35,650 bases of DNA from a virus: IMG/VR virus record IMGVR_UViG_3300050821_003710, positions 1 through 35,650 of that record; one strand, given 5' to 3'. Position 1 is the stretch's first letter. Every line of letters begins with the position of its first letter. The notes beneath the pieces are model-generated. The model saw nothing but the letters and a program-made list of their open reading frames with translations, did no database searches and was not told the DNA's origin. Below are positions 24,219 through 30,087 of the stretch, one piece after another. The position numbers and the translations under genes are program-made.

Positions 24219-24940
24219 CTATTGCCTTCCAGATATGCAATCGCTTTTTTTAATAGTTCAGTTGAATCATTAAAAACTCCAATTCCAACATTACACGCAG
24301 CACATAGAAGACCCCTTACATTCCCTGATTTATGGCAATGATCAATCGCCAATCTTTTTAATTTCCCTTTAAATTTTGATGTTTCTGGCTTTCCACAAAT
24401 TTTACATAAATTATTTTGTCTGGCTATTAATTCTTTATGTTGTATATCATTTAATTTATATTTTGAAAGGATGAAAGATTTTTTAGACATTAATGATGAA
24501 CAATTTTTACATTTAGGATACTTTTCTTTCATTGAACCAGAGCTAAAATAGAGCATTTCTAAGTCATTTTTACAAATGGCACATTTCAAGAACAAACTAT
24601 TCTTTCTTGAAAAAATTATATGATCTCCCCTTTGAAGTTTTAAACGCTCTTTTATACAGAACATACAAGATAAATAGGTTTGTCTTTTCCCTTTTATTTC
24701 TCTTATCGTTAGTCTTATTTGATCGTAAGATAAATTTCCATGATTCTTACACCGCTTTAAAATATATCCAGTTGATTTATTTTCATTGTCATATTTTAAT
24801 TTGCTTTTAATCATTCTGATTTCTTTTTTTAATGTTTTTACGCATTCTTTGCATCGGCTATCCCTTTTTTCAGATGATTTGGACTGTAAATCAAAATTCT
24901 CAATTTTTTGTTCTAAATTACAAATTCTACATACTTTCAT
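24209..24940 (-). CDS. Recombination endonuclease VII-like nuclease
   Basis: The 243-residue protein uses ATG 24940 (MKVCRICNLEQKIENFDLQS), preceded by AGAGGAGTGATA. The C-terminal ~80 residues (LCKICGKPETSKFKGKLKRL, AIDHCHKSGNVRGLLCAACN, VGIGVFNDSTELLKKAIAYL) match the endonuclease VII (T4 gp49) His-Me finger: C-x2-C, D-H-C-H, and C-x2-C. T4 gp49 resolves branched DNA. Extra N-terminal C-x2-C units make it larger than gp49 and may add DNA recognition. A structured leader and a truncated gene lie just upstream, so it may also be a mobile nuclease. Confidence 0.85.
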   Translation of the reverse strand: MKVCRICNLEQKIENFDLQSKSSEKRDSRCKECVKTLKKEIRMIKSKLKYDNENKSTGYILKRCKNHGNLSYDQIRLTIREIKGKRQTYLSCMFCIKERLKLQRGDHIIFSRKNSLFLKCAICKNDLEMLYFSSGSMKEKYPKCKNCSSLMSKKSFILSKYKLNDIQHKELIARQNNLCKICGKPETSKFKGKLKRLAIDHCHKSGNVRGLLCAACNVGIGVFNDSTELLKKAIAYLEGNRWN

Positions 24941-24957
24941 TATCACTCCTCTAGTGA

Positions 24958-25022
24958 ACCTCATTAGGAACCAAGCCAACAGAATGAGGTATTCTGCTTT
25001 CGACCGCCGTCTAGGCTTGGTT
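24958..25022 (-). ncRNA. Predicted structured leader RNA before endonuclease VII-like gene
   Basis: On the minus strand, AACCAAGCC (25022-25014) pairs with GGCTTGGTT (24977-24969), closing a three-way junction. Inside are a short GAC/GTC hairpin (25011-25002) and a perfect CAGAAT/ATTCTG hairpin (24996-24980) with loop ACCTC. The loop and flank (ACCTCATT) are complementary over 8 bases to AATGAGGT at 24965-24958, just before the ribosome site, so a pseudoknot or switch is possible. The 87-base gap between stop codon and start codon is unusual in this tightly overlapping operon. No known RNA class was recognised. Confidence 0.5.
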
Positions 25023-25027
25023 GTACT

Positions 25028-25087
25028 TTAAATTAAATATTTTTCATGCAAATAATCATAAATTAAATCCACTTCATCTTGGGTCAT
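25028..25087 (-). pseudogene. Truncated start of an early gene
   Basis: The 19-codon reading frame MTQDEVDLIYDYLHEKYLI starts in an ATGA overlap with the preceding stop. The opening resembles the first residues of some phage HNH-type proteins, as far as I recall, and then stops at TAA. It looks like the remnant of a longer gene whose body was replaced by the structured element and the endonuclease VII-like gene. A functional micropeptide cannot be excluded. Confidence 0.4.
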
Positions 25088-25275
25088 TCTTCAATCTCAA
25101 TTGCATCGGGAATACAAAAATGGGTAACATTGCAAACTCGTATATTATCTAAATATAAAAACTCATGACGTAAATAATGACCAACTTCCAGTCTTTGCTC
25201 GCCATTATTTTCAGTTAGTAAAAATAATTGAAGCCCTTCAATAGGCCGATATTTCTCTGCATTAATCCATTTCAT
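25084..25275 (-). CDS. Hypothetical small early protein
   Basis: The 63-residue protein uses the ATG at 25275 (MKWINAEKYRPIEGLQLFLL) inside the end of the upstream gene; longer starts would overlap that gene heavily. Ends CNVTHFCIPDAIEIEE. Layout W-I-x-x-x-x-x-x-P ... Q-x-x-L recalls small phage proteins that share an architecture with DUF551, but the match is weak. Confidence 0.6.
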   Translation of the reverse strand: MKWINAEKYRPIEGLQLFLLTENNGEQRLEVGHYLRHEFLYLDNIRVCNVTHFCIPDAIEIEE

Positions 25276-25594
25276 CTTTACACCCATCCAAAACCCATTG
25301 AATAGCCTTTTGATGCCCTTCAATTGCCTCATCCCATGTACTGTACCTATCGCAGTACTCATCAAGATGCAGGTCACCGTCATTAAAAACCATTGTTTCA
25401 AATATCAATGGCAGGCCACCAAGATAATTATGATCAATCCCAAGCCAAATAGTAGATATCCACTTTCCATTAACTGTATCTTCCTTTAAATTCTTATTAT
25501 TGGTTATCATCATATGTGTTAACTGCTCTGCCCATTCAACTACATCACAAGGCCTGGTTGTATGATCATCATTTAAATAATAAAACACATTCAT
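25262..25594 (-). CDS. Conserved-type phage protein of unknown function
   Basis: The 110-residue protein (MNVFYYLNDDHTTRPCDVVE, ISTIWLGIDHNYLGGLPLIF, then YSTWDEAIEGHQKAIQWVLD) has patterns I recall from many phage early regions. AAGGA lies 10 bases before the ATG. No enzymatic motif identified. It overlaps the next gene by 14 bases. Confidence 0.75.
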   Translation of the reverse strand: MNVFYYLNDDHTTRPCDVVEWAEQLTHMMITNNKNLKEDTVNGKWISTIWLGIDHNYLGGLPLIFETMVFNDGDLHLDEYCDRYSTWDEAIEGHQKAIQWVLDGCKDEMD

Positions 25595-25606
25595 TTATGA
25601 CATTCC

Positions 25607-25744
25607 TTATTTATTAATAAAAATCCATATCAAAATATTTATCCCCATACAAAGCATGCCTGCTATTAATGAAGGTAATTTCCAATATATCGATACGGGT
25701 ACTCCAATACATATTGAAGCAATAACATAAATCCATTCATTCAT
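25607..25744 (-). CDS. Small two-segment membrane protein
   Basis: The 45-residue protein (MNEWIYVIASICIGVPVSIY...) is almost entirely hydrophobic, with two short membrane segments split by YWKLPS. Its ATG overlaps the stop of the nuclease gene (ATGA). A membrane-associated early function, such as host takeover, is possible; nothing more can be said. Confidence 0.6.
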   Translation of the reverse strand: MNEWIYVIASICIGVPVSIYWKLPSLIAGMLCMGINILIWIFINK

Positions 25745-26394
25745 TTATGACATACCTTATTAAATTTGCACATTTTGCACTTGAAATATAATGGGCTTCC
25801 GTTAATCCTTGGTGGCTCAATATTAGCCGTAGAAATCATCAATGCTTTATCCTCCAACGATTTATAAAACTCTTCATCAAATAACACCAATTCATCGGAT
25901 AAATCACTATTATCCTTATTTAGTACAAGTATATATGCACTATTGATACCGCTCATGCCCATATAGGATTGAACTTGTGCATAATATTGAGGATTCCAAG
26001 ACTTTACTCCACTCTTGACAAATATTTTAAAGCTTGCGTCTTTTGCTGTTTTAATCTCAATAATGGCTTGAATCGTAGAATTCTTAATCCAAACTGAATC
26101 AAGATGCCCTCTAAAAATATCTATTGTCTTAGATTTAAGATCGTACCATCTCCTTACCACCTCAATTCCTGCATCATCAAGCCAATCAAGAATTAATCCC
26201 TCTAAATGCTTACCTATTACCCATGTGCGTCTAGTTTTAGTTGCAACCGATTCCGCAATAGTCCCCTTGTATTCATACCAAATTTGACGCAAACAATCAG
26301 ATCCAATGATTGACGCCCCTATGTAATCCCTAGACTCATTAATATCATGAGCCTGGGATTTATCGATTAACCTGGTTAATGTATCTCTAGTCAT
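25741..26394 (-). CDS. PD-(D/E)XK exonuclease with likely Fe-S cluster
   Basis: The 217-residue RecB/Cas4-like nuclease has motifs in order: Glu65 (GKHLEG), Asp99 (GHLDSV), E113-x-K115 (IEIKTA) and Q140-x3-Y144 (QVQSYM). Cys34 with Cys206-x2-Cys209-x5-Cys215 has the spacing of the Fe-S clusters in AddB and Cas4 nucleases. Phage members resect DNA ends for recombination. It lies downstream of SSB-like and Sak4-like genes, which together look like a single-strand annealing recombination system, but a terminator separates it from them. Confidence 0.82.
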   Translation of the reverse strand: MTRDTLTRLIDKSQAHDINESRDYIGASIIGSDCLRQIWYEYKGTIAESVATKTRRTWVIGKHLEGLILDWLDDAGIEVVRRWYDLKSKTIDIFRGHLDSVWIKNSTIQAIIEIKTAKDASFKIFVKSGVKSWNPQYYAQVQSYMGMSGINSAYILVLNKDNSDLSDELVLFDEEFYKSLEDKALMISTANIEPPRINGSPLYFKCKMCKFNKVCHK

Positions 26395-26404
26395 TTACTA
26401 TCCT

Positions 26405-26426
26405 AAAAAAATGGCTTACGGCCATT
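26405..26426 (-). terminator. Rho-independent terminator on the minus strand
   Basis: On the minus strand, AATGGC (26426-26421), loop CGTAA, GCCATT (26415-26410), then TTTTT. It lies between the SSB-like gene and the exonuclease gene, 10 bases before the ATG of the latter. It would divide the early operon into proximal and distal parts and calls for read-through or antitermination. Confidence 0.7.
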
Positions 26427-26463
26427 ACTCGTGTCTATGGGAAGCCACCAGACCCCTTGTTAT

Positions 26464-26519
26464 GGAATCGAACCACCAACTTGCGCACCAGTTCTCGACA
26501 AACGATCGGGAATCGAACC
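26464..26519 (-). repeat. Two tRNA T-arm-like units
   Basis: GGTTCGATTCC occurs twice on the minus strand (26519-26509 and 26474-26464), 45 bases apart, each with flanking bases that form a 4-bp T-stem-like helix. No acceptor, D or anticodon arms complete a cloverleaf. The pair lies in a 130-base non-coding gap just ahead of a terminator. These could be tRNA 3'-end remnants, an attachment-site-like sequence or a tRNA-mimicking RNA. Confidence 0.45.
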
Positions 26520-26525
26520 CGCAGC

Positions 26526-27107
26526 CTAAAAAGGAATGTCGTTCTCATCCTCAACCTTAGCACCAGCATTCCTGCTAAACGCACTATCAAGTGGATTATT
26601 GGAAGTATTAACATTGTTATGGGTAATAACAATGCTAACTCCCGTTTCACATTTAAACCCTTTAGCATCATGAATCTCAGCAACCCAATTGTATTGTTTT
26701 CCCTCATTATTAGGCTCTGTCTCACGAATTTTAATACCCGCAGCTTTACTTACAAATACCATTAAGTCCTGGTCTGTAGGTTCACCAGAATGCTTTGGCT
26801 TCACATTATAAAGCTGATAGATGAGTTTCAGCATATTCAAAGCTTTATGGCGTGTTTTATCTGAATCCTTAGCCTTTGGATCGCCATAAACTTTAAGCTT
26901 TTGATTGACATTTGCTCCTTTAAAATCTCCGTCTGTTAATATCCAGTCAATACTTAAGTACTTATTGCCCTGATATTCAGCATGGATAAAAGATTCAATA
27001 CGTGCTAATGCCATGGTTCCGTCTGGTATGTGCGTGAAACTCTTTGCAAACGCATCTTGCTCACTTCCTGTGATCTCGCCCAAATCGCTCTCCCAAAATC
27101 CGCTCAT
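26526..27107 (-). CDS. Single-stranded DNA-binding-like protein
   Basis: The 193-residue protein is beta-rich in its first half (YLSIDWILTDGDFKGANVNQ) and has a disordered Asn-rich tail ending EDENDIPF, the acidic-Pro-Phe tip typical of SSBs that recruit repair proteins. Its neighbours are a Sak4-like ATPase and a nuclease, so it probably coats single-stranded DNA in recombination and replication. The fold is not a clear canonical OB-fold SSB; it resembles DUF669-type phage proteins. It overlaps the upstream gene by four bases. Confidence 0.7.
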   Translation of the reverse strand: MSGFWESDLGEITGSEQDAFAKSFTHIPDGTMALARIESFIHAEYQGNKYLSIDWILTDGDFKGANVNQKLKVYGDPKAKDSDKTRHKALNMLKLIYQLYNVKPKHSGEPTDQDLMVFVSKAAGIKIRETEPNNEGKQYNWVAEIHDAKGFKCETGVSIVITHNNVNTSNNPLDSAFSRNAGAKVEDENDIPF

Positions 27108-27316
27108 GATTTAACCTCATTTTCTTTAATGTGAAATAGAGCTTTAACAGCCCACATAATGCTTTGCTCAAGATTTGTCATTGCTAATGAGATCTCTCTG
27201 GAGGATCCAATTTCAATAAATTTATCCTCCAATTGCTCGGCAAGAGATTTAATTTCCATTGAAAATTCATGAAGCGTTTCATCTGTGTTATATCGTTTTC
27301 TAAATGTATCTGCCAT
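27104..27316 (-). CDS. Acb2-like cyclic-nucleotide sponge (candidate anti-CBASS)
   Basis: The 70-residue helical protein has C-terminal SREISLAMTNLEQSIMWAVKAL at residues 39-60. This matches the hallmark of the Acb2 / T4 Vs.4 family (R-x3-L-x2-T-x-L-E-x-x-x-M-W-A-x-K-A). Acb2 proteins form hexamers that bind cyclic di- and trinucleotides and so block CBASS immunity. Length, helical content and the motif all fit. It sits between the Sak4-like and SSB-like genes, an early position suited to anti-defence. Binding activity is inferred. Confidence 0.65.
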   Translation of the reverse strand: MADTFRKRYNTDETLHEFSMEIKSLAEQLEDKFIEIGSSREISLAMTNLEQSIMWAVKALFHIKENEVKS

Positions 27317-27319
27317 TCT

Positions 27320-27988
27320 TTATTCCTCATCGTTATAGTAAGATTCAACAGCCGTTTTAACCAACAATAAATCATTGGGTATAAAAACCTCCGAAAACAT
27401 ATCAATAGGCGATTTAGCCAAATAATCCCCATCATCTTGTGTTTGAAACAAATACTCACCATCCACAATACGTGAGTGCAAGACTGTAGTGAACAACCCT
27501 TCCAAGGTTATCTTTTCATCCAACATCTTACCAATGGTTTTAAGCTTTGACCTTCCCGTTACATCCATGTCGCTATGAGCCAATATAAAAGTAGTTAACG
27601 ATGCCCTGGTTCCCGTTGTACAGGTGTTCATAGTAGCCCAGCCATGGTGGGCAAGCTCACTAAACTTCTCAAATCCTTTCTCCGTAGCCCGCTTAATAAA
27701 CTCATAAGATAAAATATATTGCCAGTCATCTATAATCAGCGTGGTTATATCTTCACGCTCTTTATTAACCATCTCAATACAACGCACAACAGTCGCCCAA
27801 TCATGGGTTGTAAAATAATTGCCCGTCATATTTTCTTTGGTTACTAGCGAGTAATTCTTCTTAAAACCCCTGAATGGCAGGGGCTTGTCAAGAACATTAA
27901 TGATAAATGTAGATTTAGGATCAAGGTGTCTCATGGCGGTCGACTTTCCCGATCCGCTCTGACCTATAATAAGAACTGTATTGCTCAT
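27320..27988 (-). CDS. Sak4-like RecA-fold ATPase
   Basis: The 222-residue P-loop ATPase has Walker A GQSGSGKS (residues 9-16) and a Walker B-like strand TTLIIDDWQY near residue 102. Motif pattern and size match phage AAA_24 / Sak4 proteins, RecA-related single-strand annealing factors that work with a phage SSB. The SSB-like gene lies one small gene downstream, a common pairing. The stop precedes the Acb2-like start by 3 bases. Confidence 0.8.
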   Translation of the reverse strand: MSNTVLIIGQSGSGKSTAMRHLDPKSTFIINVLDKPLPFRGFKKNYSLVTKENMTGNYFTTHDWATVVRCIEMVNKEREDITTLIIDDWQYILSYEFIKRATEKGFEKFSELAHHGWATMNTCTTGTRASLTTFILAHSDMDVTGRSKLKTIGKMLDEKITLEGLFTTVLHSRIVDGEYLFQTQDDGDYLAKSPIDMFSEVFIPNDLLLVKTAVESYYNDEE

Positions 27989-27990
27989 GG

Positions 27991-28407
27991 CTATACCCTC
28001 GCCTTAATCGTAACAGATGCTTTACCAGGCTTCTTATCAATCAATTCAATCAAAGCATCACGTACTTCAACAGGAGCCTCAACAAGGTACTTATCGCATA
28101 AACGCTTATCAATGGTATAGGATATGGATTCTTTTATAGGGTTAAATTCAGATGGGATCCTATAATCTTCAGATTCATAGGCTTTTTTATTTAATGAATA
28201 GATGAATGGCGTTTTAACTTCCAATTTCCACATACCATATTCATAAGTTTTTTGACCCTCATGTTCATGATCAAGCGCACCTATAATTTGATTGGTTAAT
28301 TCTTCTTTTCGTACTATTAATTTTGCTATTCGTTTATTAATACTATCTAGCTCTTTGATTCCTTCAACAAAACATTGCTCTTGCTCATTCTCATTATATT
28401 CTTGCAT
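27991..28407 (-). CDS. Hypothetical recombination-cluster protein
   Basis: The 138-residue protein has an N-terminal coiled coil (IKELDSINKRIAKLIVRKEE), then a compact domain (YEYGMWKLEVKTPFIYSLNK, IKESISYTIDKRL). It is the first gene of the leftward operon, 2 bases ahead of the Sak4-like gene. Similar proteins accompany phage recombination genes as far as I recall; no activity is assigned. Confidence 0.65.
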   Translation of the reverse strand: MQEYNENEQEQCFVEGIKELDSINKRIAKLIVRKEELTNQIIGALDHEHEGQKTYEYGMWKLEVKTPFIYSLNKKAYESEDYRIPSEFNPIKESISYTIDKRLCDKYLVEAPVEVRDALIELIDKKPGKASVTIKARV

Positions 28408-28409
28408 TG

Positions 28410-28530
28410 TGTACCCCTTTTACTTTATTTAGTTTGCGTCGGGTTTGACGTAGAAACAGTTTATAATAGTTTTTGCGTTATTGCAAGCTTTAATATAAAC
28501 TATTTTTGAATTAATAAAAAAAGGGGTACA
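28410..28530. promoter_or_regulatory. Symmetric divergent control region
   Basis: Arms TGTACCCCTTTT (28410-28421) and AAAAGGGGTACA (28519-28530) form a 12-bp perfect inverted repeat; each arm holds the ribosome site of the outward gene. Inside, AGTTTATAATA (28458-28468) and its inverted near-copy TAATATAAACT (28491-28501) look like two operators. Each contains a TATAAA -10-like box facing outward, with TTGC-type -35 boxes between them at 15-16 bp. This is the apparent pL/pR equivalent, probably bound by the Cro-like protein at 28532. Confidence 0.6.
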
Positions 28531-28531
28531 A

Positions 28532-28882
28532 ATGACACCGCAAGATGTATGGGATTATTACAAAAGTAGTTATCGGTTTGCTAAAGAGACAGGAATGTCT
28601 AATTCATCATTAATTAACTGGACAAAATGGGGGTTTGTACCGGAGGATTCGCAATATAAGTTAGAGCGTTTAACCAATGGGGTATTAAAGCATGAACCAA
28701 AAAAACAAGAATTGCCTTGTGATGTCCTGGCATTCATGGAATTAAAAGGGAAAATTGTTAAGTTGATGTTTTGGTTTACCAATAAATATACGCATCTTTA
28801 TCCAGAGACAGGACATATTTTGATTAATGTTTTGGATACCTGTTTAAAAGAGGCTAAATTACAAATGAATATTAAGGAGTAA
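28532..28882 (+). CDS. Cro-like transcriptional regulator
   Basis: The 116-residue protein has a helix-turn-helix at residues 1-55 (TPQDVWDYYKSSYRFAKETG, SNSSLINWTKWG, FVPEDSQYKLERLTNGVLKH). The end of this matches the Cro pattern IPE-x-x-AYRLE-x-x-TxGxLK of lambdoid phages. A further ~60-residue helical C-terminus (LKGKIVKLMFWFTNKYTHLY) is not in P22 or lambda Cro. First gene of the rightward operon, next to the candidate operators, so it probably represses its own promoter and the leftward one. Confidence 0.78.
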   Translation: MTPQDVWDYYKSSYRFAKETGMSNSSLINWTKWGFVPEDSQYKLERLTNGVLKHEPKKQELPCDVLAFMELKGKIVKLMFWFTNKYTHLYPETGHILINVLDTCLKEAKLQMNIKE

Positions 28883-28888
28883 AAATAA

Positions 28889-29131
28889 ATGAGTTTATTT
28901 ATGGAATCATTTCATTTTGTTGCTGAAATTTTATACTATATTAATCCTGTTATGATGATGATAGCTTGTTGTTTATGGATTTCACTTTATTCAAAATCCA
29001 ATAGGTATCAAGATAAAATAATTATGCGTTGTTATGTATTAGAACGTCAAATTGAGGTGATCTTAGAGAATTATGTAATTGACAAACGTGAAATAGAAAT
29101 GTTTGAGCGTCTTAGAAAAATGTATGAATAA
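28889..29131 (+). CDS. Small membrane-anchored early protein
   Basis: The 80-residue protein has one transmembrane segment (residues ~10-35: VAEILYYINPVMMMIACCLW) and a charged cytoplasmic helix (VLERQIEVILENYVIDKREI). AAGGAG lies upstream. Function unknown; early expression suggests a host-directed role. Confidence 0.6.
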   Translation: MSLFMESFHFVAEILYYINPVMMMIACCLWISLYSKSNRYQDKIIMRCYVLERQIEVILENYVIDKREIEMFERLRKMYE

Positions 29132-29140
29132 GGAATGACA

Positions 29141-29362
29141 ATGAATGTAACAACCAAAGAAACAATAAAAGTGGCTAGAAAAACATTAAATTTTTACATT
29201 GATTTCCTTGATCGCATCTTAAAAGATTTAAATAGGTCTGATGATGAAAAAATAGGGCGTGCAGTTTTAGCTATTACTTGTATCCATGTATATTTTAACC
29301 AACGTTTTAAAGAGGATATGGAAAAAATGATTCAAGATTTTCTAGCTACTCAATCCCATTGA
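29141..29362 (+). CDS. Hypothetical helical early protein
   Basis: The 73-residue protein uses the ATG at 29141, six bases after AAGGA; the ATG at 29135 touches that site. All helical (VARKTLNFYIDFLDRILKDL, VLAITCIHVYFNQRFKEDME). Not recognised. Part of the rightward early operon. Confidence 0.6.
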   Translation: MNVTTKETIKVARKTLNFYIDFLDRILKDLNRSDDEKIGRAVLAITCIHVYFNQRFKEDMEKMIQDFLATQSH

Positions 29363-29374
29363 AAAGGAGGAATC

Positions 29375-29563
29375 ATGCAAAATGATTTGCGTACTAAATC
29401 TCAACAATTATTAGAAGCTTTAGCTAATTCAATTCATGATAGAACAGGAGGTCATGTTTCAAGTGCGGCTGATATGCATCCATTTTGTTTTAGTGTTACT
29501 GAGGTGAATATCGTTGAGGAGTGGTTAAGTGATATCATAGAAGAGTTAGAAAAGCCCGTATAA
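29375..29563 (+). CDS. Hypothetical small early protein
   Basis: The 62-residue protein (MQNDLRTKSQQLLEALANSI...) ends EEWLSDIIEELEKPV. Strong AAAGGAGG ribosome site. Its stop codon lies within the left arm of a perfect 11-bp inverted repeat. Not recognised. Confidence 0.6.
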   Translation: MQNDLRTKSQQLLEALANSIHDRTGGHVSSAADMHPFCFSVTEVNIVEEWLSDIIEELEKPV

Positions 29564-29583
29564 GGACGAATAATACGGGCTTT
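29551..29583 (+). terminator. 11-bp perfect inverted repeat over a stop codon
   Basis: AAAGCCCGTAT (29551-29561) pairs with ATACGGGCTTT (29573-29583) around an 11-base loop. Only three T close the stem, with GTG next, so termination is uncertain. It marks the boundary between the small early genes and the replication genes. Confidence 0.5.
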
Positions 29584-29848
29584 GTGCCTTTCAACAAACA
29601 TAACGGAAGTTAATCATGAAAATTTACAACAGTAACAATCAACTTACAACAGGAGAACTATAGCATGAGTGATTTTTTAATAGAAGTATTTGGATAAAAA
29701 GGTTATTTTATAGGAATTGAGGCATCCTGCCTCTGGTCAAAATTTAAATCGGCGTAAATGTGGAAGTTTGGCGACAGAAACATTTACTTTTTACAGTTAC
29801 TTAAAGCGCTTCCGTTGTTTTAAGTATTTCTAACGGGTTCATTATACC
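29584..29848 (+). promoter_or_regulatory. Structured leader before replication genes
   Basis: No substantial gene is seen. Two minute frames with upstream purine-rich sites exist (29616-29663, 15 codons; 29665-29697, 10 codons) and may be leader peptides. A GAGGCA/TGCCTC hairpin lies at 29719-29733 and an ACTTAAA/TTTAAGT hairpin at 29799-29825. Together with the inverted repeat at 29551 these give three stem-loops in about 275 bases ahead of the replication genes, suggesting attenuation, antitermination or RNA-based control. Confidence 0.4.
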
Positions 29849-30085
29849 ATGTCAAGTTCAAAAGAAAACCCTATTTTACTTAATCGCACTGATTATATCC
29901 GTTACCTTCAACAAGAAGGTCAACGCAAAGGTATTCATAAATCTCCTAATTTTTACTCTGAATTAATTAAATTTATAAATTCACCTCAAGGCCAAGAAGG
30001 TCTTAATAAATTCATTCATTTAAATCCCAAGCGAGTCGGCGTTACTGTCATCTCATCTATTAACCCTTTTAGAAGAGCATTCTAA
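29849..30085 (+). CDS. Hypothetical protein upstream of initiator-like gene
   Basis: The 78-residue basic protein (ILLNRTDYIRYLQQEGQRKG, NFYSELIKFINSPQGQEGLN) has no recognised motif. No clear Shine-Dalgarno precedes the ATG; the preceding bases (CATTATACC) look like a -10 box, so translation could be leaderless or initiated after an upstream stop. It ends 2 bases before the initiator-like gene. Confidence 0.55.
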   Translation: MSSSKENPILLNRTDYIRYLQQEGQRKGIHKSPNFYSELIKFINSPQGQEGLNKFIHLNPKRVGVTVISSINPFRRAF

Positions 30086-30087
30086 TC

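Noticed and set aside
24941-24979. Thirteen-residue longer start of the endonuclease VII-like gene
   Set aside because: It would begin inside the predicted leader stem without a ribosome site, whereas the ATG at 24940 has AGGAG at good distance.
24958-25022. Hammerhead ribozyme
   Set aside because: CGAAA and CTAATGA are present on the minus strand, but the invariant G of CUGAUGA is A, the cleavage-site base would be G, and no stem I forms.
25276-25401. Longer 105-residue version of the gene ending at 25084
   Set aside because: The extra 42 residues lie entirely within the gene at 25262-25594, whose own frame looks conserved; the ATG at 25275 gives a normal small overlap.
26430-26526. Complete tRNA genes
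   Set aside because: Only T-arm-like parts are present; acceptor, D and anticodon stems could not be drawn for either copy.
26435-26725. Open frame of 96 codons on the minus strand through the T-arm-like repeats
   Set aside because: It overlaps the SSB-like gene for most of its length, has a low-complexity Arg/Leu composition and ends in the non-coding gap.
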